This document shows, piece after piece, positions 32,281 to 41,354 of a stretch of 42,314 nt of DNA. The notes beneath the pieces were generated by a model. That model saw only the letters and a program-made list of their open reading frames with translations. It was not told where the DNA came from and searched no databases. A program made the translations under genes and the position numbers. The stretch is from Novacetimonas cocois (GTDB lineage Bacteria > Pseudomonadota > Alphaproteobacteria > Acetobacterales > Acetobacteraceae). The DNA is taken from the NCBI RefSeq assembly GCF_003311635.1, contig NZ_QEXL01000005.1, positions 1-42,314 on the forward strand, read 5' to 3'. Position 1 is the first letter of the stretch. Every line of letters begins with the position of its first letter.

Positions 32281-33909
32281 TTATTTGTTCATGATCTGCC
32301 TGTAGCGGACCTGATCGGCATACATCCGGGTAAAGACCCCGAATTTCCTGGCATGAAAATCGGCACTGTGGACAGATGGCCGTATTTCCGCGCGGATGCG
32401 CGTCATGGCGGTCATGGCCTCCCTGATCGTGGGATATGCCCCCGCCGCCACCGCCGCCAGTATCGCACTGCCCAGCAGCACGGAATCAGGTTCTTCGGGC
32501 AACAGGATGCGACAGCCGGTGGCATTGGCGTGTTCACGCACGAAAACGGGGTTTTTCGTTCCCCCACCGGTCGCGATGATCGTATCGATCGCATAGCCCT
32601 GTCCGTTCAGCACCGCCACGATGTCGCGCGTGCCATAGGCCAGGGCCTGTATTGTCGCCAGGTACAGTAACGCCAGATCATGCGCCGTGGCACTCAGGCC
32701 AAGCCCGCTGATCATGCCGCGCAGTGTCGGGTCGGCATGGGGGGAACGGTTGCCATGGAAATCCGGTATGACGTGCAGGTCTTCCGTCAGCGCGCCGGCA
32801 GGCCCGTTGCCTTCGGATGCGCCAAGCAGGTCGTTCAGGACCTGATAGATCGTCCTGCCTTCGTTTTCGGCCTGCCGGCGCAATGCCGGTGTGGCGGGAT
32901 GGGTCGTGATGATGAAGTCAATCAGGCTGCCGGTGGCCGACTGGCCCGCTTCATTCAGCCACATGTCGGGCAGCATGGCATCGCGATAGGGCCCCCACAC
33001 ACCGGCCACGAAGCGCGGTTGGGAGGAGACAGCCATATGGCAGCTCGATGTACCACCAATCAGCGCCAGACGCCGGTCGAACGCGGGTGGTTCGCCATCA
33101 ACCGTGCCGCCCATCATGCCGATGCCACCCGCATGCGCATCGATGGCGGAAACCGCGACAGGCGTGCCTGCCGGAAGGCCAAGTTCCACGGCCGCCCGCG
33201 CATCGAGCCCATGTCCGACACACCCTCCAAGAGGCCTGATGTCCGTGCCGATACGGCGGTAGCCCTCATCGGCCAGTACGCCAAGACCGATGGCCCGGAA
33301 ATAGCCGTCATCCCAACGGTTTTCGTGGGCAAGGTAGGTCCATTTGCACACGGTTGAACAGCGTGAGCGTGAACTTGCCCCGGTTGCGCGCCAGGTCAGG
33401 TAATCCGGCAGGTCAAGGAAAAGGGCGGCGCGCGCGAACACATCGGGCAGATGGCGTTTGAGCCATAACAGCTTTGGTGTTTCCATCTCGGGCGAAATCA
33501 CGCCGCCCACGTAACGTAGCACATCGTGATGGCCTGCATTGATCTCCGCGGCCTCGGCCATGGCGCGGTGATCCATCCACAGGATCACGTCCTGTTCCGG
33601 CGCGCCATCCGCATCGATGGAAAGTGGCTGTCCATCAGGCCCGACCACCACCAGCGAGCAGGTGGCATCAAACCCGATGCCACGCACATCCAGCGCCTCC
33701 CCGGCCGTATCCCGTGCCATGGGCATGGCGATGGCAACGCTGTAGCACACCGCGCGCCAGATATCACCGGAGGACTGTTGCATGTAACTGGCGCGTGGCT
33801 GCCACGTGCGGGTTGGCGTGCTGCCCGCGCCCAGCTTGTGGCCGTCCAGTGTGAAAACGCCGGCACGTGCGCTGCCTGTTCCGACATCAATGCCGATGAC
33901 GACATCCAT
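32281..33909 (-). CDS. FGGY-family carbohydrate kinase (ribulokinase/ribitol-kinase-like)
   Basis: 542 residues. The first phosphate-binding motif is [14 protein letters not shown] at residues 6-19. [33 protein letters not shown] with a likely catalytic Asp, [24 protein letters not shown] and the late adenosine motif [12 protein letters not shown] are all present. These match the branch that contains human FGGY/D-ribulokinase and bacterial YcoK/RbtK-like kinases. It would phosphorylate the ketose made by the SDR, probably feeding the pentose phosphate pathway. Pentulose as substrate is inference. Confidence 0.9.
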   Translation of the reverse strand: MDVVIGIDVGTGSARAGVFTLDGHKLGAGSTPTRTWQPRASYMQQSSGDIWRAVCYSVAIAMPMARDTAGEALDVRGIGFDATCSLVVVGPDGQPLSIDADGAPEQDVILWMDHRAMAEAAEINAGHHDVLRYVGGVISPEMETPKLLWLKRHLPDVFARAALFLDLPDYLTWRATGASSRSRCSTVCKWTYLAHENRWDDGYFRAIGLGVLADEGYRRIGTDIRPLGGCVGHGLDARAAVELGLPAGTPVAVSAIDAHAGGIGMMGGTVDGEPPAFDRRLALIGGTSSCHMAVSSQPRFVAGVWGPYRDAMLPDMWLNEAGQSATGSLIDFIITTHPATPALRRQAENEGRTIYQVLNDLLGASEGNGPAGALTEDLHVIPDFHGNRSPHADPTLRGMISGLGLSATAHDLALLYLATIQALAYGTRDIVAVLNGQGYAIDTIIATGGGTKNPVFVREHANATGCRILLPEEPDSVLLGSAILAAVAAGAYPTIREAMTAMTRIRAEIRPSVHSADFHARKFGVFTRMYADQVRYRQIMNK

Positions 33910-33964
33910 CTGCTTGGCCCGTTTCTTTGTGTTGGGGTGGCGGATCCGCTCTGCCCATGGAAAT

Positions 33965-33991
33965 CCTGCCCTCCCATTGCCGGAGGGAAGG
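33965..33991 (-). promoter_or_regulatory. Intercistronic hairpin between glpF and the FGGY kinase
   Basis: CCTGCCCTCCC (33965-33975) and GGAGGGAAGG (33982-33991) pair into a stem of about nine to ten base pairs with one mismatch and a short loop. It lies in the 100-base gap after the glpF stop (34010). There is no U-run, so it is more likely an attenuator or a stabilising stem that sets the transcript ratio than a full terminator. Confidence 0.5.
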
Positions 33992-34009
33992 ATGCACGGG
34001 AGAGGGACC

Positions 34010-34849
34010 TCATTTTCCTATGATGATTGTCTCCTCCACGATTTTGCTCTGCAGGGCCTTCTGCGCGCGCAGTTGCGCGGGCAGGAAGGGGTAGATCAGG
34101 TACTCATAGGCCGTTGCCCCCAGCAGGCCGCCAATCAGCGGACCGGCAACGGGAACCCACCAGTAATGACCCGCTGCGGGAAGGGCGGATGCATGCCAGC
34201 CTGCAATATAGGCGAACATCCGTGGTCCCAGGTCACGGGCCGGGTTGATGGCCCATGCCTCGAGATATCCCATGGAGGCGCCAATGGCCGCGACCAGAAA
34301 ACCTATGATCAGCGCGCCGAAATTGGCGCCTGGTGCCATTTCGTTATACTGTTCGGTAATGGCAAAAATGCCGAATACCAGTATGGCGGTCAGGATGATT
34401 TCATCGCTGAAGGCGTGCCATATGGTTATGCCCGGCGCGGGCGCGGTAAAGAACACCCCCATCCCGCCGCCACCTGTGCGGGTCATCTGGTGCAGGTCAT
34501 TGAAATGGTTGATGACGGGGTAATACAGCGCGTAAACCAGCGCCGCCCCCAGAAAGCCGCCGACGATCTGCGCGACCCAGTAGGGGACCACCTTTTTCCA
34601 CGGAAAGGCGCGGTAGGTCGCCAGCGCCAGCGTGACCGCCGGGTTGGCATGCGTGCCCGAAACCGACCCGGTGGCATAGATGGCAACGGTGACCCCCAGC
34701 CCCCATACGATACATACGCCCCAGTAGGCATGCAGGTAAGGGCTTGGGTCATAGAGGAGGTACATCGCCGCCACTGAATCACCAAAAGCGATGATGATGA
34801 ATACGGCAAGAGCTTCGGAAATAAGCTCGCCCAGGAATTCCCGATTCAT
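34010..34849 (-). CDS. glpF: Glycerol uptake facilitator (aquaglyceroporin GlpF)
   Basis: 279 residues of an MIP-family channel. The first NPA is in [14 protein letters not shown] and the second in [16 protein letters not shown], where the DLGPR pattern marks aquaglyceroporins. Six membrane helices are apparent. It lets glycerol and small polyols pass the inner membrane without energy; the kinase upstream in the same operon traps them. The ATG at 34849 has AAGGAAACAGG upstream and lies 35 bases after glpK. Confidence 0.94.
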   Translation of the reverse strand: MNREFLGELISEALAVFIIIAFGDSVAAMYLLYDPSPYLHAYWGVCIVWGLGVTVAIYATGSVSGTHANPAVTLALATYRAFPWKKVVPYWVAQIVGGFLGAALVYALYYPVINHFNDLHQMTRTGGGGMGVFFTAPAPGITIWHAFSDEIILTAILVFGIFAITEQYNEMAPGANFGALIIGFLVAAIGASMGYLEAWAINPARDLGPRMFAYIAGWHASALPAAGHYWWVPVAGPLIGGLLGATAYEYLIYPFLPAQLRAQKALQSKIVEETIIIGK

Positions 34850-34884
34850 TGGCCTGTTTCCTTATGTATTGAGCCGGAGCCGGA

Positions 34885-36384
34885 TTATTCGGCCCAGTCA
34901 AAGGATTTCTGTACTGCCTTTTTCCACCATGCGAGGTAGCGGTTACGCTGCTCTGGCGGCATTGTGGGCTGCCAGGTGCGATCCACTTCCCAGTTGGCGC
35001 GCAGGTCATCGATGTTTTCCCAGTACCCCACGGCCAGACCTGCGGCATAGGCCGCGCCCAGTGCGGTTGTTTCCACCACCTTTGGCCGCACGACCGGAAC
35101 ATTGAGGATATCGGCCTGAAACTGCATGAGCAGTTCGTTCGCCACCATGCCGCCATCCGTTTTCAGGCTGCTCAGCACGATGCCGCTGTCCGCCTCCATG
35201 GCCGCGACGACATCGCGCACCTGATAGGCCGTTGCCTCCAGCGTTGCGCGTGCGAAGTGCGCCCGCGTGACATAACGGGTCAGTCCCACAATGACCCCAC
35301 GGGCGTTCTCCTTCCAGTAAGGGGCATACAGGCCGGAAAACGCGGGCACGATGTAAATGCCACCATTGTCCGCCACGCTGCGGGCCAGCGGTTCGATCTG
35401 TGTCGCCAGGTCAAACAGCTTCAGGTTATCGCGCAGCCACTGTACCAGCGCGCCCGTAATGGCGATGGATCCCTCCAGCGCGTAACGGGGTTCTTCCGTG
35501 CCGAACTGGTAGGCCACCGTTGTCAGCAGTCCTGCCTTTGACTGGACCGGATCGGTGCCGGTGTTCATCAGCAGGAACGAACCGGTGCCATAGGTGTTTT
35601 TGGCCTCCCCCGGTGAAAAACAGGTCTGCCCGACCAGGGCTGCCTGCTGGTCCCCCAGAATGCCGGCAAGTTTCGTGCCCTGCAGGCTGGGGATCGTGAT
35701 CGTGCCATACACCTGTGACGAGGGCACGATGCGGGGCAGGCAGGCGGGGGGAATGGAAAATGCCTTGAGCATGTCCTCATCCCACGCGCAGGTTTTCAGG
35801 TTCATCAGCTGGGTGCGTGAGGCATTGGTCACGTCGGTAATGTGGATGCCGCCCCTGGTGCCCCCTGTCAGGTTCCATGAAAGCCAGCTGTCGATCGTGC
35901 CGAACAGCGCCTGCCCGGTTTCGGCTTTCTGGCGCGCGCCTTCCACGTTATCAAGCAGCCAGCGCAGTTTCAGGCCCGCGAAATAGCTTGCCAGCGGCAG
36001 ACCCGTAATGGCGCGAAAACGGTCCTGCCCCCCGTCGCGGCCATATTCGTGGACCAGTTGGTCCACGCGGGTATCCTGCCATACGATGGCGTTATGAAGG
36101 GGCTGGCCCGTTGTCCTGTCCCACAGGACGGCGGTTTCACGCTGGTTAGTGATCCCGACCGATACCAGGCTGTCTGCGCCCAGATTGGCCCGCGCCATGG
36201 CGGCGCCAATCATTTCATTGGTATTTTCAAGAATTTCTATCGGATCATGTTCAACCCAGCCCGGATGGGGATAGATCTGGCGGTGTTCCTTTTGCGCGAC
36301 GGAAACGATCGTTCCCTTCCGGTCGAATATCATGAACCGGGAACTGGTTGTGCCCTGGTCTATCGCGCCCACATATTCCGTCAT
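34885..36384 (-). CDS. glpK: Glycerol kinase
   Basis: 499 residues, the usual length. The N-terminal [53 protein letters not shown] and [12 protein letters not shown] are diagnostic. The FGGY-type C-terminal block includes [20 protein letters not shown]. It makes glycerol 3-phosphate from glycerol. I chose MTEYVGAID at 36384 (AAGGAATGCAGC upstream); the open frame begins 25 codons earlier. No glpD or glpR is in the window. Confidence 0.96.
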   Translation of the reverse strand: MTEYVGAIDQGTTSSRFMIFDRKGTIVSVAQKEHRQIYPHPGWVEHDPIEILENTNEMIGAAMARANLGADSLVSVGITNQRETAVLWDRTTGQPLHNAIVWQDTRVDQLVHEYGRDGGQDRFRAITGLPLASYFAGLKLRWLLDNVEGARQKAETGQALFGTIDSWLSWNLTGGTRGGIHITDVTNASRTQLMNLKTCAWDEDMLKAFSIPPACLPRIVPSSQVYGTITIPSLQGTKLAGILGDQQAALVGQTCFSPGEAKNTYGTGSFLLMNTGTDPVQSKAGLLTTVAYQFGTEEPRYALEGSIAITGALVQWLRDNLKLFDLATQIEPLARSVADNGGIYIVPAFSGLYAPYWKENARGVIVGLTRYVTRAHFARATLEATAYQVRDVVAAMEADSGIVLSSLKTDGGMVANELLMQFQADILNVPVVRPKVVETTALGAAYAAGLAVGYWENIDDLRANWEVDRTWQPTMPPEQRNRYLAWWKKAVQKSFDWAE

Positions 36385-36451
36385 GCTGCATTCCTTTTTG
36401 TTCTTGTGTTTCGCAACAATGTTCCACAATCCCGGAAAGATTATCGTGCCC

Positions 36452-36472
36452 GCAGGCATTCAGGATGCCTGC
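36452..36472 (-). promoter_or_regulatory. Intercistronic hairpin after oprB
   Basis: A perfect eight-base-pair stem, GCAGGCAT (36452-36459) and ATGCCTGC (36465-36472), with a five-base loop. It lies eleven bases after the oprB stop and upstream of glpK. It could protect the oprB message or reduce read-through into glpK. No U-tract follows. Confidence 0.55.
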
Positions 36473-36482
36473 CGCTGACCGT

Positions 36483-37982
36483 TCAGAGATTGGTGGTGAA
36501 CTGGAACCCGATTACCGCCGCATCGTGGAAGGTCGTTGTGGCCCCGGGGCGCTGCAGGTACTGGAAATCGGGCTGGAAGGCCGTGCCACGGGCGACATGG
36601 ATGCTGTAGAAGGCTTCCCACACGTTTTCATGGCTCTGTATGCCGTAAACGGCGCCCCACTGGTTGGGCAGGTAGGGCAGGCCAAGCGCAAGCGAGGATT
36701 CCTGCTGCAGGGCCACGGTATGGCTCATTTCCATATACTGGAACATGGCGCCTATCTGATCCAGCGGGCGGCCCCAGGGGGTGCCGCTTTGCAGCAGGCC
36801 GATCCATTCATGATCCCGCATGGCCACCTCGTTACCCTGTGTGTAATCAACGCCACCGATGACGATCAGGCCGTTCGCCAGCCCATCTCCGCTGCGGTGG
36901 ATCATCTGGTTGAACATGAGCCACGCCGCATTCATGCCGGCTTCATACCGGCGCGGCAGGCCTGTCGCCTGAAACGAATTGCCGTTTATGTCAGAAAACA
37001 GGTTGGGATAGCGGGAGTTGTCATACCAGTATCCGATCTTGTAGTGCCCCAGCAGATGATGCCTGCCGAAGGAGGGGCTCCAGCCGATTTCGACCTGGGA
37101 CGAAAGCTTTCCCAGCCCGTCCTGCCCCAGCGCCCAGCCCGATATGCCGCCGTTATAGGCATGGGGGCTGACGGCGAAGATGCCGCCCATGATATAGGTC
37201 CGCAATGTCGGCCGCACCCGCAGGACCGCCCCCAGGTTGCCCGAAGGCCAGTCCCGTCCGCCCGGCACGTATTTGGATGGTGCGGGATTGCCGCACACCG
37301 ATACGTTCATGAACGAACAGGCAAGGTAGTCCTGATTGAAAAAACTGCCTGTTGGTATGACACCGACCGAAAGGATGATGCGGTCGCGCAGGAATCCCTT
37401 GTCGGCATACATGTCCACCAAATGGGCAACCACGTTGCCGCGCGCGCCATATATCTCTTCAGGATTGGTCACTGAATCGCCTATGGCGTTGGAAAGGCTG
37501 TTGCCGTGTCCATTGATGACCAGCATATGGGTCCAGAAGGACGGAACCCCTGCAAGACGTTGCCAGTCGATGTCCAGCGCCGCTGCGACCTGACCGGCCA
37601 GTACGTTGGCACGCTGTTTGCCGCCGGTAATGTTGCCCATATATTCTTCGTTGATGGTAACATTGAGGAAAATGCCCCGTTGCGTCAGCCACGGCTGTAT
37701 CCCGCCCCAGTTCCCGAACAGGTGGGGCGTGGCGGTCAGCATCGGCACGAGGGGACCGATCGCCACCTGTCCTGATTCGGTCATGGGAAAGGCGGCGGGT
37801 TCGTAATGGGTCGTAAAGGTGGTCTTGGCGGTTTCTGTCTGGGCCAATACTTCGGAAGTGAGCGTGCAACTGGCGAACAGCATTCCCACCATAACGGCCA
37901 GAAGCCTGATGAGGGTGGGAAAGTTATTCCATGTTATTGCAGACTTATTCTCGTTCTTGGCGCATGTCGTGATGACACACAT
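36483..37982 (-). CDS. oprB: Carbohydrate-selective porin, OprB family
   Basis: 499 residues. The signal segment is long (LIRLLAVMVGMLFASCTLTSEVLAQ, cleavage about residue 48). The mature part has OprB hallmarks: HLFGNWGGIQPWLTQRGIFL, GGKQRANVLAGQVAAALDID, AYNGGISGWALGQDG and FGRHHLLGHYKIGYWYDNS. The C-terminus ends TTNL after aromatic beta-strands. It forms an outer-membrane channel for sugars or polyols. I chose MCVITTCAK at 37982 because GGGAGAG lies eight bases upstream. It leads the polyol operon, with the promoter region upstream. Confidence 0.92.
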   Translation of the reverse strand: MCVITTCAKNENKSAITWNNFPTLIRLLAVMVGMLFASCTLTSEVLAQTETAKTTFTTHYEPAAFPMTESGQVAIGPLVPMLTATPHLFGNWGGIQPWLTQRGIFLNVTINEEYMGNITGGKQRANVLAGQVAAALDIDWQRLAGVPSFWTHMLVINGHGNSLSNAIGDSVTNPEEIYGARGNVVAHLVDMYADKGFLRDRIILSVGVIPTGSFFNQDYLACSFMNVSVCGNPAPSKYVPGGRDWPSGNLGAVLRVRPTLRTYIMGGIFAVSPHAYNGGISGWALGQDGLGKLSSQVEIGWSPSFGRHHLLGHYKIGYWYDNSRYPNLFSDINGNSFQATGLPRRYEAGMNAAWLMFNQMIHRSGDGLANGLIVIGGVDYTQGNEVAMRDHEWIGLLQSGTPWGRPLDQIGAMFQYMEMSHTVALQQESSLALGLPYLPNQWGAVYGIQSHENVWEAFYSIHVARGTAFQPDFQYLQRPGATTTFHDAAVIGFQFTTNL

Positions 37983-38367
37983 TGTCTGCTCTCCCTTCCC
38001 GGGCGATCTGCGCCACGGGGTTGGCTGTCTGGAACAGGATGTGTATCGGTTCACGGATGGGAAAGATTTAATTCATAAATAACACAAGTTCGTGAATAAT
38101 TTATGTATCCTGTATTTGTAATATTTCAGATATTTTAACTCCATAAAGTAATTTTATATCGTATTCAGAATAATTTTATGCAGCCAATACGGAGTTGATC
38201 CCTCGGGAGGCCAGCGATAGGCCCCGTATCCCGATGTTTTATGGAACCCTCGTTCAGGGGCAGCGCAACATGCGACGACATCAGCCATCCTTGCTGCTGT
38301 CCGGCTTATTTCTTCGATTATCAGCATCAACTGATGACATGCCCTGGCGGCTCCGTTTCAACCTTCC
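37983..38367. promoter_or_regulatory. Upstream region of the polyol operon
   Basis: 385 bases with no gene, between oprB (minus) and the stop of the Tat aldo/keto reductase. It should hold the main promoter of the nine-gene operon. The stretch 38060-38190 is AT-rich. Two near-identical 11-mers, TTCATAAATAA (38072-38082) and TTCGTGAATAA (38089-38099), are direct repeats 17 bases apart, the layout used by AraC-type activators. No regulator gene adjoins. 38191-38367 shows nothing recognisable. Confidence 0.4.
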
Positions 38368-39525
38368 CTACAACGGAACGGGGACTGGAGCCGCCTGTGC
38401 GATCAGCTTTTTCTGTTTGAGTTCATCCCACAGCGCGGATGGGATCGAGACCTCCATGGATCGTGCATTGGCCTGCATCTGCGCGGCATTGCGCGCGCCC
38501 GGAATGACGGCTGCGACAGCCGGATGTGCCGCCGCGAACTGCAGCGCCGCCGTGCGCAGGTCGATCCCGTGTCGCTTGACGATGGCCTCCATCTCAGCAC
38601 GCTTATGGGCCATCCCGGATGGAATTGTGCCCTGATAATCGTAACGGTTGCGACCGGCCGCATAACCCGCATTCAGGGGAGCCCCGACCACAACCGAAAT
38701 GCCGTGTGGCGCGAGGGCCGGCAATGTGTGTGCCAGTGCCTCATCATGTCGCAGGATGGAATACTGCGTTGCCAGCAGGACAATGTCGGGATCACCGATT
38801 TCAATGGTGCGCAGGACCGCCTGCGGTGTGTTCACCCCAAGACCCCAGGCCTTGATGAGTCCTTCCTCGCGCATTCTGGTCAGGGCCGGAATTGCGCCTT
38901 TGGCGGCCTGATCGAAATAGGTTGTCCACCGATCACCCATATCCCTGTTTTCAGGCGACAGGTCATGGATATAGACGATGTCGATCCGCGAAATGCCCAG
39001 TCTCTGCAGGCTGTCCTCTATCGATCGCCGGACCCCGTCTGCGGTATAGTCATAGCGATAGGCAAAAGGGGACGGGTCGTGCCACATCGTGCCATCAGGC
39101 GGCTTGGGGGCTGCTGTCAGCAGGCGACCGACCTTGGTTGACAGCACGAATTCATCCCGTGGCCGCGTATGGAGGAAATGCCCGAAACGCCGCTCGCTCA
39201 GGCCAAGGCCATACCAGGGCGATGTATCGAAATAACGCACGCCCGAAGCCCAGGCTGCTTCCAGAGCCGCTTCGGCATCTTCATCCGTGCCCGCCGCAAA
39301 GCCGTTGCCAATCGGGACCCCGCCGATGCCAAGGCGTGTCGGGGGGCGGAACCGCTGGCCCGGCTGCGCCGTGTTCAGCGGGAGCGTATCGCGGGTCACG
39401 CGACCCATGGTCGGTGTGACGTCCCCGGCATGCTGCGCATCCTGGGCCTGCCCCGGTCGCGACATCATGACCGCGGCACCGCCCAGGGCGGAAAGGGCGA
39501 GAAGATTGCGTCGGGTGGCTGTCAT
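38368..39525 (-). CDS. Aldo/keto reductase with a Tat-type signal peptide
   Basis: 385 residues. The N-terminus TATRRNLLALSALGGAAVMM, ending PGQAQ, is a Tat-like signal with the twin Arg and a hydrophobic h-region. The reductase follows: GIGGVPIGNGFAAGTDEDAE, YFDTSPWYGLGLSERRFG with Asp/Tyr, LSTKVGRLL with Lys, IVYIHDLSPENRD with His, and a C-terminal VIPGARNAAQMQANARSME. It is of the aldose 1-dehydrogenase/fucose dehydrogenase type. Export would be unusual because aldo/keto reductases use soluble NAD(P)H, unless cofactor is loaded before Tat transport. Confidence 0.88.
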   Translation of the reverse strand: MTATRRNLLALSALGGAAVMMSRPGQAQDAQHAGDVTPTMGRVTRDTLPLNTAQPGQRFRPPTRLGIGGVPIGNGFAAGTDEDAEAALEAAWASGVRYFDTSPWYGLGLSERRFGHFLHTRPRDEFVLSTKVGRLLTAAPKPPDGTMWHDPSPFAYRYDYTADGVRRSIEDSLQRLGISRIDIVYIHDLSPENRDMGDRWTTYFDQAAKGAIPALTRMREEGLIKAWGLGVNTPQAVLRTIEIGDPDIVLLATQYSILRHDEALAHTLPALAPHGISVVVGAPLNAGYAAGRNRYDYQGTIPSGMAHKRAEMEAIVKRHGIDLRTAALQFAAAHPAVAAVIPGARNAAQMQANARSMEVSIPSALWDELKQKKLIAQAAPVPVPL

Positions 39526-39688
39526 CGCGTCCTCACATGATATGGCCTGGTTCTTAATGCTTTTGATTGATGAGGGTTCGCTATCGCCCGCGCCTGATTG
39601 TCATCCTGTCCATGATTGTTTTCGCCAGACGTGTGATGTGTAATCGTCCAACCTGAAAACAGTTTTCCAACATCGGAAGGAGACAGGC

Positions 39689-40150
39689 ATGAGCCGGGAG
39701 TCCGTGCAGGCATTTTTCGAGGTTCACGCACCCGACATCGAACCCGTGGTACTGACGGACAGCACGGCGACGGTCGCGGAAGCGGCCCAGGCGCTGGGGG
39801 TGCAGGAAGGGCAAATCGCCAAGACGCTGGCGCTGAAAGTGGGGGATGAGCGGATTCTGGTCGTCATGGCGGGAACGGGACGACTGGATAATCGCAGGAC
39901 GAAGGACATATTCGGGAACCGGCCCCGCATGCTTCCTGCGGACGAGGTGCTTGAACTGACCAGTCATCCGGTGGGTGGCGTATGCCCATTTGGGCTGCCG
40001 CAGCCGGTGCGGGTGTTCTGTGATGCCTCATTACGCGCATTTGACGTGGTCTGGCCCGCAGCCGGCGACCGGAACAGTTCCGTGTGCCTGACACCGGCGC
40101 GACTTGCGGAACTTGTTGGTGCGGAATGGGTCGATGTCAGTCAGCGGTGA
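39689..40150 (+). CDS. YbaK/EbsC-family (aminoacyl-tRNA deacylase-like) protein
   Basis: 153 residues. VAEAAQALGVQEGQIAKTLALKVG, MAGTGRLDNRRTKDIFG, TSHPVGGVCPFGLPQPVRVF and FDVVWPAAGDRNSSVCLTPA are the YbaK/ProX pattern. These free-standing editing proteins remove wrongly charged amino acids from tRNA. The AAGGAGACAGGC before 39689 is a strong ribosome site. It stands alone, divergent from the aldo/keto reductase. Confidence 0.9.
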   Translation: MSRESVQAFFEVHAPDIEPVVLTDSTATVAEAAQALGVQEGQIAKTLALKVGDERILVVMAGTGRLDNRRTKDIFGNRPRMLPADEVLELTSHPVGGVCPFGLPQPVRVFCDASLRAFDVVWPAAGDRNSSVCLTPARLAELVGAEWVDVSQR

Positions 40151-40457
40151 CGTGGGATTTCTGAGGGATGCGATTGCGTCCATGCTTGCCATCCAATGAT
40201 GGCAGCGTCGGGGTGTGGATGGTACTCTGCTGGATAATATGTGGGAGCATCTTTTTTCCCCATACGCCATGATGATTCTTCAGGCCCGTGGTTTCGATAT
40301 TTTGCCGACCGCATGGATCGGACGAAGCCGCAGACCGTTTATGCGGCCACGCCCGTGGAGGCTGATCGGTAATCAACAGGTCTTTATCGCGGGCTGAAAC
40401 GGATTTCCTGATACCGTCTCCCTTTATGCTGCCGGTCACCGGACAGATACAGGTGCG
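40151..40457. other. Intergenic stretch without a recognised gene
   Basis: About 300 bases between the YbaK-like gene and the hydrolase. A 60-codon frame at 40215 begins MDGTLLDN, which looks like the start of a HAD phosphatase, but the following residues do not continue that fold and no ribosome site is evident. It may be gene debris. No repeat or RNA gene was seen. Confidence 0.3.
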
Positions 40458-41354
40458 ATGATGACCAAAATCAGGGAATTCCCGGAACTGCTACCCGGTT
40501 TCAGATGGCAGGATATCGCGGTCAATGGCGTACGTATCCGGACCGCGACAGGTGGGGACGGGCCGCCGCTGCTCCTGCTGCATGGTCATCCGCAGATGCA
40601 CCTGACATGGCACAGGATTGCACCGGCACTGGCGAAACACTTTACCGTGGTGGCAACGGACCTGCGGGGCTATGGCGATAGCGCCAGGCCAGAAGGTGGC
40701 CCGGATCACGTCAATTATTCCAAACGCGCCATGGCCGCCGATCAGGTTGGCGTCATGAAGGCGCTTGGCTTCGGGCGGTTTCGCGTCATCGGACATGACC
40801 GGGGTGGACGGGTGGCGCATCGCATGGCCCTGGATGCGCCACAGGTGGTGGAAAAGCTGGTGCTGATCGATATTGCGCCGACGGCCACCATGTATGTCCG
40901 GACGGACATGGAGTTTGCCCGGCGTTATTTCTGGTGGTTCTTCCTGATCCAGCCTTATCCGTTGCCGGAAAAGCTGATTGGTGGAGATCCGGATTTCTTT
41001 CTGGAAAATCATATCGCGGGGCAGATCAGGATACCGGGATCGGTCGATCCCCGCGTCATGGCGGAATATCGTCGATGTTATGCCGATCCGGCGATGCGTC
41101 ATGCCGCGTGCGAGGATTATCGTGCGGCGGCCGGCATTGACCTGCTTCATGACACGGCCGATGCCGACAGGCGTATCGAGGCACCGTTACTGGCACTTTG
41201 GGGCGCACGTGGCACAGTGGGGGCGCTCTATGACGTTGTTGAGACATGGCGTGAAAAAGCAAAGGACGTGCAGGGATATGCGATCGACTGCGGTCACAGC
41301 CCGCAGGAGGAAGCACCTGAAGAACTGTTGCGCAGGCTTGATTCCTTTCTCTGA
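40458..41354 (+). CDS. Alpha/beta hydrolase, haloacetate-dehalogenase-like
   Basis: 298 residues. The oxyanion region LLLLHGHPQMHLTWHRIAP and DLRGYGDSARP precede the nucleophile elbow GHDRGGRVAHRMALD, in which Asp replaces the usual Ser, as in haloalkanoic/fluoroacetate dehalogenases. LIDIAPT carries the third acid and DCGHSPQEEAPEE the catalytic His. LIQPYPLPEKLIGGDPDFFLE also matches fluoroacetate dehalogenase. At the halide-binding His-Trp pair of that enzyme this protein has Trp-Trp, so defluorination is doubtful. Arg residues that bind the carboxylate (DRGGR) are kept. Either ATG at 40458 or 40461 is possible. Confidence 0.85.
   Translation: MMTKIREFPELLPGFRWQDIAVNGVRIRTATGGDGPPLLLLHGHPQMHLTWHRIAPALAKHFTVVATDLRGYGDSARPEGGPDHVNYSKRAMAADQVGVMKALGFGRFRVIGHDRGGRVAHRMALDAPQVVEKLVLIDIAPTATMYVRTDMEFARRYFWWFFLIQPYPLPEKLIGGDPDFFLENHIAGQIRIPGSVDPRVMAEYRRCYADPAMRHAACEDYRAAAGIDLLHDTADADRRIEAPLLALWGARGTVGALYDVVETWREKAKDVQGYAIDCGHSPQEEAPEELLRRLDSFL

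Noticed and set aside
40215-40397. Small ORF beginning MDGTLLDN, resembling a HAD phosphatase start.
   Set aside because: The rest of the 60 residues lacks other HAD motifs and there is no ribosome site.
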